This document shows, one piece after another, positions 1-7,216 of a stretch of 10,426 bases of DNA (position 1 is its first letter; each line of letters opens with the position of its first letter). The stretch is from assembly GCA_946401765.1 (NCBI GenBank), contig CAMIVJ010000067.1, forward strand, positions 1 through 10,426. The letters run 5' to 3'. The translations under genes were made by a program, and so were the position numbers. The notes beneath the pieces were generated by a model. It was not told the origin of the DNA and searched no databases. It saw only the letters and a list, made by a program, of their open reading frames with translations. Origin of the DNA: an uncultured bacterium (GTDB taxonomy: Bacteria; Verrucomicrobiota; Kiritimatiellia; RFP12; UBA1067).

Positions 1-2
1 CG

Positions 3-3000
3 CTCTACCTCGGCCAGATGTTCGCCGACAGCGCCATGATCAACGCCACCTGGGAAGACCAGTACGGCGTGGACTTCGCTTCGCGCGGCGTGTGGGATGC
101 CCTTAAGGACGCCGATGACGACGGCTGGAGCAACTGGGCTGAGTATCAGGCCGGAACGCGTCCCGACCTCGAGGCAATACTTGGGCCTGACGGTGCCACG
201 CTAGGCGAATATCCTGTGCCTGTAGTCGAGGCGAGCGTCGCCTACAACGGCAAGAAGAACTTCTCTTGCCCGATTGTGGTGCAGGCTTGGTCGCAGGCGA
301 ACAGGTCCGACAAGCAGATGACTGGTCTGCCGGATGCGTCTTGGACGATTCCTGGTCCCGGAGCGGCCGCCGACAAGAGCAAGGTCATAGGCCTGAACCG
401 CAATCGAAAGGCCACGCTCAGCCTTGGGCCGGGCTCTGTCGAGGCGGGCTCCGTGTCCGTGCTCTTCAAGGATCCCAATGCGCTCATCATCTGGGAGGAT
501 GAAAATGCCGCAGGTGGCTGGCAATACGTTAAATCCCTGGAGCCGAACTGGTGGCAGAATGTGTACGATAGGCCGCTGGCCAATGACCAGATACATGGTC
601 TCATGGTCACCTGGCAGGGCGACGTCGTAGGCGAGATCAACTACATTACCGGCGTGATGGTGATTGATTTCTCGTACCAGAAGCTGCAGGGACTAAACCT
701 TCAGCCGCTCACAGATGAGACCGCTGGCACTACTGGCCAGGGCCAGGATGGAGATGTGCTGCGTTATGAGCTCAGTGACTTGAGCCAGGCAAACATCCAG
801 ATCGCCTGGACGACGCAGAAGGTCAATGTCGGCAATTCCGGCAAGTTCTACCTCTCGTGGTCTGACGAGAACGCCGCCGGAGGAGACGATAACAACAATG
901 GCGGCAACACTGCCGGCGATGACAACGGAGAGGCCAAGGCCACCAAGTACGGCCATCTGCGCGAGGGCAAGAACATGTTCGTTGTCTTCGCCGACATGGA
1001 CTCCAACGGCGTGTGGTCGCCTGGCGAGCCTCTCGGCGTCGCTTCCGAAGTGGATGTTGGCTGGTCTTCGGCCTCGTTCTCGGTGGAGCTGACCGACGTT
1101 GCACCTCAGATGGCGCGCATGAACCTCGCAGGCCTGACGGCTGCCGAGGACTTCGCCACGGCAGACGTGCTGACCGACCGGAGCGCTTCCGTGAACGGCT
1201 CCTACTACTCCAACCAGTCGCTACAGACCGCGTTCAAGGTGCTGCCTGACGACGGCGAGGAGGGCAACGACGTTGGCGCCGGCGTGTCTGGCACGCAGGC
1301 CGAGGGCAGGCCCGCCGCCAACGCCACGAGCCGCATCCGCGTGATCCGCACGGCCGTGAACGGCGAGCTTGGCGTGGGCAACACGCTTTACAACGGCGTG
1401 GTGCTCGACCGCGAGATATACCTTGGCGGCCATCCGATGCTCACCGAAGCCGACCTCGTGGCCGATGGCCTCCTCGACCTCGACTGGGGCACGCTCACCG
1501 CCGCCTGGCAGGCCACTCACAACGGGTCGGCGATCACCACCGCCCTCACGAACGCGACGTACCGCGTGCTGTACGGCAATGGGTCGGCCACCGGCTGGAC
1601 GTTCAATTCCTTCGCGGCCGTCACTTTCGTGAACGCCTACGAGTACGGGCGTCAGCAGACGCTCGCCGAGCCTGTGGCGCCGAAGGGCAGCACCACGCAG
1701 GGCGCGACGGTCACGTTCCAGTGGCGTCACGAGGCTCTCGACTCGAACGGCTATAAGATCAAGGACTACCCGGCGTTCCGCCTGCAGGTGCTCAATTCGT
1801 CCAATGCCGTCGTGTACGACTCCGGCGACAGGCGTGCGCCCGCCCGCAATTCGCAGGGCGTGTACAGCTGGACGGCGCCTCTCTACGACGGCATGGTCAC
1901 CGAGAACGGACATGTGTTCACCACGAAGGAGAACTACAAGTGGCGCGTCTCGATGCTCGACGCGAAGTTCACCACGCCGAACTGGCACGAGGCGCAGGAC
2001 TTCCGCCTCGAGGCTACCGGCATGATGAACGACGGCCGCCGCTACGGCACGGTCGCCGCGAACGTGAGGTACTTCGGTCCGCTCGCCGAGTCGGTCTCCA
2101 CCACTCCGTCGATCGTGAAGAACCTCATCCACGTGCAGGCGTTCACATCGCCCGACTTCGCCGGCGTTCCCGTCGCGGAGGGCTGGGTGACGAACGCCAC
2201 CGACCTCGCGTCGCAGAATGTTGAGGGCGTCAACGCCGTCACGCTCGCGCTGCCCGCCGGCACGTACTACGTGTGCGCGTACATCGACGCGAACAGCAAC
2301 TTCATGCGTGATCCCTGGGAGAGCTGGGGCTACGCCAACGGCATCGGCGGCAGCGACCTCGACGTGTACAAGCCCGCCGCGGTCACGGTCACGGAGCCCA
2401 GCTCCGCGGTGCCCGGCGTGACGATATTCATCGAGGACTGCGACACTGACCAGGACGGCTTCCCGGACGCATGGGAGTACTCGACGTTCGGTTCGCTCGA
2501 CGCGCAGAACTCCGCCACGGGCGACACCTTCTTCACGAAGGTCAACCCGAGCCTGCTCGCCACTGTCCAGGCCTACAGCGAGCTTGGCCTCGCCCAGCTC
2601 GCAACGGGCAGCGACTACGTGGTGCCGAGGCTCATGAGCGTGCTCTCCGGTTCTGATGCCGACAGCCTCGCCATGGCCTACCTCCTCTGCGGCGGAACGA
2701 ATCCGAACGACCTCGTGCCCGACACCGAGGTTAAGGTGGAGTCGTTCAGCACCGACGGCGGCATGAAGTTCAGCATCGTGAGCGAGACGAAGAGCGTGAA
2801 CGGCGGCAGGTTGCTCGCCGCGGTTCCCGATCCCGAGTTCGAGATCGTGCTTCTCTCGAAGAAGTCGCTCGCCGATGAGGGTTGGACCGAGACGGTGGCC
2901 GGCAAGGTGTCGGTGCCCGCGAACGGCAAGGTGGAGGTCTCCAGCGACCTTCTCGATCTCACGGTCAAGGCCCGCAAGGCGGCTGGCGACCAGTTCTTCA

Positions 3001-3017
3001 AGATCAAGATCCGCTGA
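3..3017 (+). CDS. Large secreted multidomain protein, 5' end outside window
   Basis: The frame is open from position 3 without a stop, so the ATG at 18 is probably internal and the true start, with any signal peptide, lies upstream. Residue numbers here count from that ATG (999 residues to the TGA). I do not recognise a named family. Asp-rich loops resembling EF-hand/thrombospondin-3 calcium sites occur at 31-43 (DADDDGWSNWAEY) and 809-821 (DTDQDGFPDAWEY). Two further segments share a hydrophobic-strand-then-D-x-(D/N)-x-N pattern, at 322-338 (FADMDSNGVWSPGEP) and 753-770 (YIDANSNFMRDPWESWG); these look like repeated beta-sandwich modules. Residues about 550-690 have Ig/fibronectin-III-like character (TVTFQWRHE, later YKWRVSMLD). 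The C-terminus ends QFFKIKIR, like short C-terminal tails I associate with Verrucomicrobiota/Kiritimatiellae exported proteins. A Gly/Asp/Asn linker lies at 288-304. Third-position base use is much looser in the first third than in the rest. Extracellular location and adhesive or structural function are inference. Confidence 0.72.
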   Translation, partial: LYLGQMFADSAMINATWEDQYGVDFASRGVWDALKDADDDGWSNWAEYQAGTRPDLEAILGPDGATLGEYPVPVVEASVAYNGKKNFSCPIVVQAWSQANRSDKQMTGLPDASWTIPGPGAAADKSKVIGLNRNRKATLSLGPGSVEAGSVSVLFKDPNALIIWEDENAAGGWQYVKSLEPNWWQNVYDRPLANDQIHGLMVTWQGDVVGEINYITGVMVIDFSYQKLQGLNLQPLTDETAGTTGQGQDGDVLRYELSDLSQANIQIAWTTQKVNVGNSGKFYLSWSDENAAGGDDNNNGGNTAGDDNGEAKATKYGHLREGKNMFVVFADMDSNGVWSPGEPLGVASEVDVGWSSASFSVELTDVAPQMARMNLAGLTAAEDFATADVLTDRSASVNGSYYSNQSLQTAFKVLPDDGEEGNDVGAGVSGTQAEGRPAANATSRIRVIRTAVNGELGVGNTLYNGVVLDREIYLGGHPMLTEADLVADGLLDLDWGTLTAAWQATHNGSAITTALTNATYRVLYGNGSATGWTFNSFAAVTFVNAYEYGRQQTLAEPVAPKGSTTQGATVTFQWRHEALDSNGYKIKDYPAFRLQVLNSSNAVVYDSGDRRAPARNSQGVYSWTAPLYDGMVTENGHVFTTKENYKWRVSMLDAKFTTPNWHEAQDFRLEATGMMNDGRRYGTVAANVRYFGPLAESVSTTPSIVKNLIHVQAFTSPDFAGVPVAEGWVTNATDLASQNVEGVNAVTLALPAGTYYVCAYIDANSNFMRDPWESWGYANGIGGSDLDVYKPAAVTVTEPSSAVPGVTIFIEDCDTDQDGFPDAWEYSTFGSLDAQNSATGDTFFTKVNPSLLATVQAYSELGLAQLATGSDYVVPRLMSVLSGSDADSLAMAYLLCGGTNPNDLVPDTEVKVESFSTDGGMKFSIVSETKSVNGGRLLAAVPDPEFEIVLLSKKSLADEGWTETVAGKVSVPANGKVEVSSDLLDLTVKARKAAGDQFFKIKIR

Positions 3018-3069
3018 TCACCGCTTCATCCCACCACCTAAACACGAAACAATCTAACGCCAAGCAAAA

Positions 3070-4287
3070 ATGAAGAAGGAAATACAGAAGGTTCTCGTAG
3101 TAAACTGCGGTTCGTCGTCGCTCAAGTTCCAGCTCTTCGACATGAAGGGCGAGACGATGCTCTGCAAGGGACTGGTGGAGCGCATCGGAATTGCGGGCTC
3201 GCGGCTCGTGTACACGAAGACGGGCTGCGAGAAGATCGTGCGCGAGGTGGCGATGAAGAACCATGTGGAGGCCATCGCCCAGGTGATGGCCGTCCTCTGC
3301 GATCCGGGATGCGGCGTGGTGAAGAGCCTTGGCGAGATCGACGCGATCGGGCACCGCGTGGTGCATGGCGGCGACAAGTTCTCCGCCCCTGCGAAGATCA
3401 CCGCCGCGGCGAAGGCGCTCATCCGCAAGTGCGTGCCGCTCGCGCCGCTTCACAACCCGGCGAACCTGCAGGGCATCGAGGCGTGCGAGAAGGCGGCTAA
3501 GGGCGTGCCCAACGTGGGCGTGTTCGACACTGCCTTCCACCAGACGATGCCCGGCTGTGCGTATCAGTACGCGCTGCCGCGCAAGGTGGCGCGCAAGTTC
3601 GGCATACGCAAGTACGGCTTCCACGGCACTTCGCACAAGTTCATCACGCAGGCCGCCGCCGCATGGCTCAAGAAGCCCGTGAAGAAGGTCAACCTCGTCA
3701 CATGCCACCTCGGCAACGGCTCTTCGCTCGCAGCCGTGAAGAACGGCGAGTGCATCGACACCACGATGGGCCTCACGCCGCTCGACGGACTGATCATGGG
3801 CACGCGCTCCGGCACGATCGATCCCGGCGTGCTGCTCTTCCTCGGCAAGCAGGGCTACACGTTCGACCAGCTCGACCGTCTGCTCAACAAGGAGAGCGGC
3901 TTCCAGGGCCTTGCAGGCGCTGAAGGCGGCGACTCGCGCGACGTCGTGGCCAAGGCGGAGAAGGGCGACATCGACGCCGTGGAGGCTCTTGAGGCGTTCG
4001 GCCACCGCACCGCGATGTACATCGGCGGCTACAACACGCTCATCGGCGGCGCGGACGCGATCGTGATGGCGGGCGGCATCGGAGAGAACGCGGCCGAGCT
4101 GCGCGCGCAGATCGTCAAGCGCCTCGGCGCGCTCGGCGTGAAGCTCGACAAGAAGGCCAACCTCAAGGTGCGCTTCGGCGCGTCGGGCGTGATTTCCACC
4201 AAGGACTCGAAGATTCCCGTGATCGTCATCCCCACAAACGAGGAGTTGATGATCGCACGCGAGACCGTTGCCGTGCTGAAGGGCTAG
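3070..4287 (+). CDS. ackA: Acetate kinase
   Basis: Transfers phosphate between acetyl phosphate and ADP, giving acetate and ATP; cytoplasmic, last step of acetate fermentation. At 405 residues it is close to the usual 400. The acetokinase signatures are all visible: VVNCGSSSLKF at 10-20, GHRVVHGGDKF at 94-104, VFDTAFHQT at 151-159, YGFHGTSHK at 182-190, HLGNGSSLAA at 213-222, GTRSGTIDPG at 244-253, GGIGEN at 335-340 and IPTNEEL at 387-393. Aligned by eye with the Methanosarcina enzyme, the catalytic and binding residues fall at Asn12, Arg96, Asp153, His185, Arg246 and Glu392, so all are present. The loop usually reading like NDFRD is GDSRD at 287-291, with Ser289 where the Methanosarcina enzyme has Phe; E. 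coli also varies there. The start is the only ATG preceding the conserved first strand. It has no clear Shine-Dalgarno; the leader is A-rich. The 52-base gap from the preceding gene shows no terminator hairpin. pta follows after 60 bases, so the pair probably works as a module. Confidence 0.97.
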   Translation: MKKEIQKVLVVNCGSSSLKFQLFDMKGETMLCKGLVERIGIAGSRLVYTKTGCEKIVREVAMKNHVEAIAQVMAVLCDPGCGVVKSLGEIDAIGHRVVHGGDKFSAPAKITAAAKALIRKCVPLAPLHNPANLQGIEACEKAAKGVPNVGVFDTAFHQTMPGCAYQYALPRKVARKFGIRKYGFHGTSHKFITQAAAAWLKKPVKKVNLVTCHLGNGSSLAAVKNGECIDTTMGLTPLDGLIMGTRSGTIDPGVLLFLGKQGYTFDQLDRLLNKESGFQGLAGAEGGDSRDVVAKAEKGDIDAVEALEAFGHRTAMYIGGYNTLIGGADAIVMAGGIGENAAELRAQIVKRLGALGVKLDKKANLKVRFGASGVISTKDSKIPVIVIPTNEELMIARETVAVLKG

Positions 4288-4302
4288 TTTGCATTTAGCA
4301 CA

Positions 4303-4344
4303 GAAACTAGAAACTTGAAACTAGAAACCTGAAACAAGAAGCTT
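4303..4344 (+). repeat. Tandem heptamer array, six units, in the ackA-pta gap
   Basis: Six back-to-back 7-base units fill 42 of the 60 bases between ackA and pta: GAAACTA (4303), GAAACTT (4310), GAAACTA (4317), GAAACCT (4324), GAAACAA (4331) and GAAGCTT (4338). The first four bases, GAAA, or GAAG in the last unit, are fixed; variation is at the end of the unit. The array stops three bases before the pta ATG at 4348, so it lies in the pta leader and replaces a normal Shine-Dalgarno. Its last part can also form a small hairpin, ACAAG (4334-4338) pairing with CTTGT (4342-4346) around a 3-base loop. Single GAAACAA (3046-3052) and GAAACTA (5389-5395) units occur in the gaps before ackA and before kdsD. 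Function is unknown; it may be a dispersed short tandem repeat or a translation-modulating leader. Confidence 0.85.
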
Positions 4345-4347
4345 GTA

Positions 4348-5385
4348 ATGAAGGCGATTGAAAAGATCATAGAGAGGGCATCCGCCCTTAAAGGCACGAT
4401 CGTGCTGCCCGAGGGCATGGATGCGCGCGTGATAACTGCCGCTTGCAGCTGCGTGGACCGCGGTATCTGCACGCCCATCGTGCTTGGCACACCTCAGGAG
4501 ATTTCCGAGGCCGAGGCCAAGGCCGGCCTCTCGCTCGTCGAACGCAACATCCGCACGATCGACTACACGCAGGGCGACCCCGAGCTCGAAGCCGCATATC
4601 TCGAGGCGTGGAACGCCAAGGAGGCGCGCAAGCCCGCCGAGAAGCAGAAGATCATCGATCTCGAGACGGCCCAGAAGACGCTGCGCACGAAGCGCATCTA
4701 CTTCGGCGGCATGATGGTTCGCCTAGGGCGCGTGAACGGCCTTGTTGCCGGTTCCATCGCATCCACTGGCGACATGCTGCGCGCGGCCTTCCACACGCTC
4801 GGCACGCAGAAGGGCGTGAAGACGGCGTCGAGCTGCTTCATCATGGACCTCAAGGAGCCCACCGCGAGCGGCGACAGCGTGCTGGCGTTCGGCGACTGCG
4901 CTGTGATTCCCAACCCCACCGCCGAGCAGCTCGTCGACATCGGCCTCTCGAGCGCGCAGACGTACCGCGACCTCACCGGCAACGAGCCGCGCGTCGCGTT
5001 CCTCAGCTTCTCAACGAAGGGCTCCGCCGCGGGCGAGCTCGTCGAGAAGGTGCAGAAGGCGGTTGAGCTTGCGCGCCCTGTCTTCGCCGAGAAGGGCATC
5101 AAGATGGACGGCGAGCTGCAGTTCGACGCGGCGATCGTTCCCTCCGTCGGCCAGCTCAAGAACCCCAGGGGCGAGATCCAGGGCAACGCCAACGTCTTCG
5201 TTTTCCCCGACCTCCAGGCCGGCAACATCGGCTACAAGATCGCGCAGCGCCTCGGCGGCGCCACCGCGATCGGGCCGAACCTGCAGGGCCTTGCGAAGGC
5301 GATGAACGACCTCAGCCGCGGATGCAGCGCGGAGGACATCGTGGGCACCATCTGCGTGACGCTTTTGCAGTCCACGACAAAGTGA
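4348..5385 (+). CDS. pta: Phosphate acetyltransferase (short, single-domain form)
   Basis: Converts acetyl-CoA and phosphate to acetyl phosphate and CoA, feeding the acetate kinase encoded just upstream. The 345-residue length fits the short catalytic form (about 325-340 residues); there is no N-terminal DRTGG/regulatory region as in the 700-residue enterobacterial enzyme. PTA-family signatures run in order: IVLPEGMDARV near 18-28, GLVAGSIASTGDMLRAAF at 131-148, QFDAAIVP at 258-265, GNANVFVFPDLQAGNIGYKI at 279-298, and NDLSRGC at 320-326 with the active-site Ser323-Arg324 pair expected for this family. The related phosphate butyryltransferase is less likely given the GDMLRA and NDLSRGC motifs and the ackA neighbour. 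Gene order is ackA-pta rather than the common pta-ackA. The start at 4348 has no Shine-Dalgarno; it sits three bases after a heptamer array, and no earlier in-frame start fits the family's N-terminus. Confidence 0.96.
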   Translation: MKAIEKIIERASALKGTIVLPEGMDARVITAACSCVDRGICTPIVLGTPQEISEAEAKAGLSLVERNIRTIDYTQGDPELEAAYLEAWNAKEARKPAEKQKIIDLETAQKTLRTKRIYFGGMMVRLGRVNGLVAGSIASTGDMLRAAFHTLGTQKGVKTASSCFIMDLKEPTASGDSVLAFGDCAVIPNPTAEQLVDIGLSSAQTYRDLTGNEPRVAFLSFSTKGSAAGELVEKVQKAVELARPVFAEKGIKMDGELQFDAAIVPSVGQLKNPRGEIQGNANVFVFPDLQAGNIGYKIAQRLGGATAIGPNLQGLAKAMNDLSRGCSAEDIVGTICVTLLQSTTK

Positions 5386-5420
5386 AGGGAAACTAGCGGG
5401 CATATCAAGGTTGGCTGGCG

Positions 5421-6401
5421 ATGACGGATCAAGAGAAGATAGCGCGTGCGCGGCATGTGTTCGACGCGGAGATCGCGGGGCTTGAGAGGACCCGCGATTC
5501 TCTGGGGGCGTCGTTCGTCGCCACGGTCGATCTTCTCAACGAGACGCTCGACGCGGGCGGGCTTGTGGTTATGACCGGCGTGGGGAAGAGCCTGCAGGTG
5601 GCCGAGAAGACGAGCGCGATATTCGCCTCTACAGGCACACGCTCGATCGTGCTCAATCCCGTGCAGGCGATGCACGGCGACCTCGGAATGGTGAGCGCGC
5701 GCGACGTGCTGCTGGCGCTCTCCTTCTCCGGCGAGAGCGACGAGCTGCTGCGCCTCGTGCCGGCGGTGCGCCGCCACGGTCTGAAGATCGTCGCGCTCAC
5801 GGGCAGGAGCGATTCGTCGCTCGCGCGCCTGAGCGACATCGTGCTCGAGATTCCGTGCGGACCCGAGGCTTGTCCCTTCGGCATGGCGCCCACGACTTCC
5901 GCCACCGCCACGATGGCGATGGGCGACGCGCTTGCGATGACGATGCTCGAGGTGCGCCGCTTCGGCAAGGAGAGCTACGCGCTCAACCATCCCGCCGGCG
6001 CGATAGGCCGCGCGCTCGTGCTGCGCGTCTCCGACGTGATGCGCACTGGCGACAGAGTGGCCGTGGTCCCGCCGGAGACCTCGGTTCTTGACACGCTTCT
6101 CGCGATGACGAAGGCGCAGGGCGGCAGCGCCGTCATTACCGACGCCGACGGAAAGCTTGCGGGCATATTCACGGACGGCGACTTCCGCCGCGCATTTGCC
6201 GGCGGTGGCCTAAGCCTGTCCGATCCCGTCTCCGCTCACATGACGCGAAGCCCGCTCTTCGTCGAGGCCAACGCCTACGCCGCAGAGCTGCTGCGCATCT
6301 TCGAAAAGCGCCGCATCGACGACCTTCCGGTGTGTGACGCCGACGGAAAAGTTCTTGGGCTTGTCGACATTCAGGATTTGCCCAAACTAAAGGTTTTATG
6401 A
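5421..6401 (+). CDS. kdsD: Arabinose-5-phosphate isomerase, KdsD/KpsF/GutQ family
   Basis: Interconverts D-ribulose 5-phosphate and D-arabinose 5-phosphate, the first committed step to Kdo, the sugar linking lipid A to the rest of LPS; cytoplasmic. The 326 residues match E. coli KdsD (328). An N-terminal SIS domain covers about 35-180 (VVMTGVGKS at 49-57, MHGDLGM at 84-90, LSFSGESDE at 100-108, GPEACPFGMAPTTSAT at 147-162, NHPAGAIGR at 189-197). Two CBS domains follow, about 203-260 and 267-326. With a constant offset of three from E. coli KdsD, the catalytic residues are Lys56, His85, Glu108 and His190, all present. The family name covers KdsD, KpsF and GutQ; with no capsule or glucitol genes beside it, the housekeeping LPS role is favoured by inference. 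The start has only a weak AAGG about ten bases upstream. No other Kdo gene is in the window. Its 3' end overlaps a likely promoter for the next gene. Confidence 0.93.
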   Translation: MTDQEKIARARHVFDAEIAGLERTRDSLGASFVATVDLLNETLDAGGLVVMTGVGKSLQVAEKTSAIFASTGTRSIVLNPVQAMHGDLGMVSARDVLLALSFSGESDELLRLVPAVRRHGLKIVALTGRSDSSLARLSDIVLEIPCGPEACPFGMAPTTSATATMAMGDALAMTMLEVRRFGKESYALNHPAGAIGRALVLRVSDVMRTGDRVAVVPPETSVLDTLLAMTKAQGGSAVITDADGKLAGIFTDGDFRRAFAGGGLSLSDPVSAHMTRSPLFVEANAYAAELLRIFEKRRIDDLPVCDADGKVLGLVDIQDLPKLKVL

Positions 6402-6407
6402 TACAAT
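6378..6407 (+). promoter_or_regulatory. Likely sigma-70-type promoter for the pilus-like operon
   Basis: TTGCCC at 6378-6383 (4 of 6 matches to TTGACA) is followed after 18 bases by TACAAT at 6402-6407 (5 of 6 to TATAAT). It lies across the kdsD stop codon in the most AT-rich stretch of an otherwise GC-rich region. Transcription would begin near 6414, giving a leader of roughly 24 bases with a strong ribosome site. An overlapping TATGAT at 6397-6402 has a spacer that is too short from the same -35. Recognised by eye only; PVC-group promoter consensus may differ. Confidence 0.45.
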
Positions 6408-6424
6408 GTATTCAGTCAACCAAA

Positions 6425-6431
6425 AGAGGAG
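6425..6431 (+). promoter_or_regulatory. Strong Shine-Dalgarno before the Amuc_1102-like gene
   Basis: AGAGGAG ends six bases before the ATG at 6438. It is the clearest ribosome binding site in the window and fixes the start of the signal-peptide-bearing gene. It contrasts with ackA, pta and the pilM-like gene, which show none, suggesting higher translation of this operon's first product. Confidence 0.75.
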
Positions 6432-6437
6432 ATTACC

Positions 6438-7166
6438 ATGAAGTTTAAAACTATTGCATTCCTCACGCTCGCAGCCGCGTGCGCGCTTTCAGTTTCGGCC
6501 CAGTCCATGCGCCGCCGCGGCGCCGTTGGCGCAGATGGCGGCAAGCCAGCGGCCACTGGCCGCGACGCCTACGTGACGATCGACGTTCCCGCCCGCCCGG
6601 GCGGCACCTGCCTCGCGAGCGCGCCCAACCTCCAGGCGAACGGCAAGCTCCTTCCTCCGCTCGGCGGCCGCCCGCGCCAGTGGATCGTGCTTGAGACCAA
6701 GTACACCACGATGGCCAAGTGGCAGGACGAGCTCACCTTCACCTGGCATGTGCTTCTCGACTCCTCGAAGGCGAAGGAGAAGGATCCCCGCAACCTTCCC
6801 GCCCCTTACTCCTACTACACCACGCAGGTGCGCTACGTTGACATCAAGAAGGGCAGTCACATGGCCAGCGTCTGCCTGCCGCCCAGCGTGCTCGAGCGCT
6901 TCGGCGAGCCCTGCACCGTCTCGCTCATCATCACCAACAAGGACGGCGACCAGCTCGCCGCGCAGACCGAGAACCAGGACAAGAACGCCGCCTCCGCCAT
7001 GCAGGGCGCCAACGGCAAGTGGTGGGAGAACGACAAGTTCATGAACTGGCAGAGGGCCGTCAACGGCGAGCAGAAGAACCAGGTCGAGCGCCGCCAGGGC
7101 CTCGTCGACCGTTCGAAGACGCCGTTCTGGCTCGTCAACAACGCCGACTACGAACTGGTGCAGTAG
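6438..7166 (+). CDS. Exported protein, Amuc_1102-like by position
   Basis: A 242-residue protein with a classic signal peptide: basic MKFK, hydrophobic core to about residue 17, and a probable signal peptidase I site after Ala21 (V-S-A, then QS). Cys15 lies inside the hydrophobic core with no lipobox spacing, so a lipoprotein is unlikely. After an Arg/Gly/Ala linker (24-40), residues about 45-165 alternate short hydrophobic strands (YVTIDV, RQWIVLETKY, LTFTWHVLL, TTQVRYVDI, CTVSLIITN), in keeping with a beta-sandwich. A charged, helix-prone stretch follows (170-225) and the protein ends PFWLVNNADYELVQ. The mature part has Cys58, Cys146 and Cys159. It directly precedes the pilM-like gene, the place Amuc_1102 holds in Akkermansia; I recall an immunoglobulin-like fold reported for Amuc_1102. 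Homology is argued from position, size and secondary-structure pattern, not from a strong motif. It has its own likely promoter and a strong ribosome site. Expected in the periplasm or on the surface as a part of the pilus-like apparatus. Confidence 0.78.
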   Translation: MKFKTIAFLTLAAACALSVSAQSMRRRGAVGADGGKPAATGRDAYVTIDVPARPGGTCLASAPNLQANGKLLPPLGGRPRQWIVLETKYTTMAKWQDELTFTWHVLLDSSKAKEKDPRNLPAPYSYYTTQVRYVDIKKGSHMASVCLPPSVLERFGEPCTVSLIITNKDGDQLAAQTENQDKNAASAMQGANGKWWENDKFMNWQRAVNGEQKNQVERRQGLVDRSKTPFWLVNNADYELVQ

Positions 7167-7216
7167 CCTGCGCCGCCGTCCTGGAGCTTTCAAGTACGCA
7201 TACCAAAGACTAAACC

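Noticed and set aside
108..146. EF-hand-like loop taken as a dockerin (cellulosome) domain
   Set aside because: A dockerin needs two closely spaced calcium loops with linking helices; here the two loops are nearly 780 residues apart and no cohesin or glycosidase domain is visible.
1221..2132. 303-codon open frame on the minus strand inside the large secreted protein gene
   Set aside because: Its composition (Arg/Val/His/Gly repeats) is typical of an antisense shadow; the plus-strand frame continues through it with coherent beta-domain and loop motifs.
3018..3069. Possible terminator or promoter between the large gene and ackA
   Set aside because: No inverted repeat with a T-tract and no convincing -35/-10 pair could be seen in these 52 bases.
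3004..4005. Long open frame of 333 codons on the minus strand across ackA
   Set aside because: It lies wholly opposite a certain acetate kinase gene, its product is a Leu/Arg/His/Ala-rich string without any recognisable domain, and GC-rich third positions remove stops in this antisense frame.
4303..4344. Heptamer array considered as a CRISPR or as a terminator
   Set aside because: The units are 7 bases with no spacers, and there is no GC-rich stem with a T-run, so neither explanation fits.
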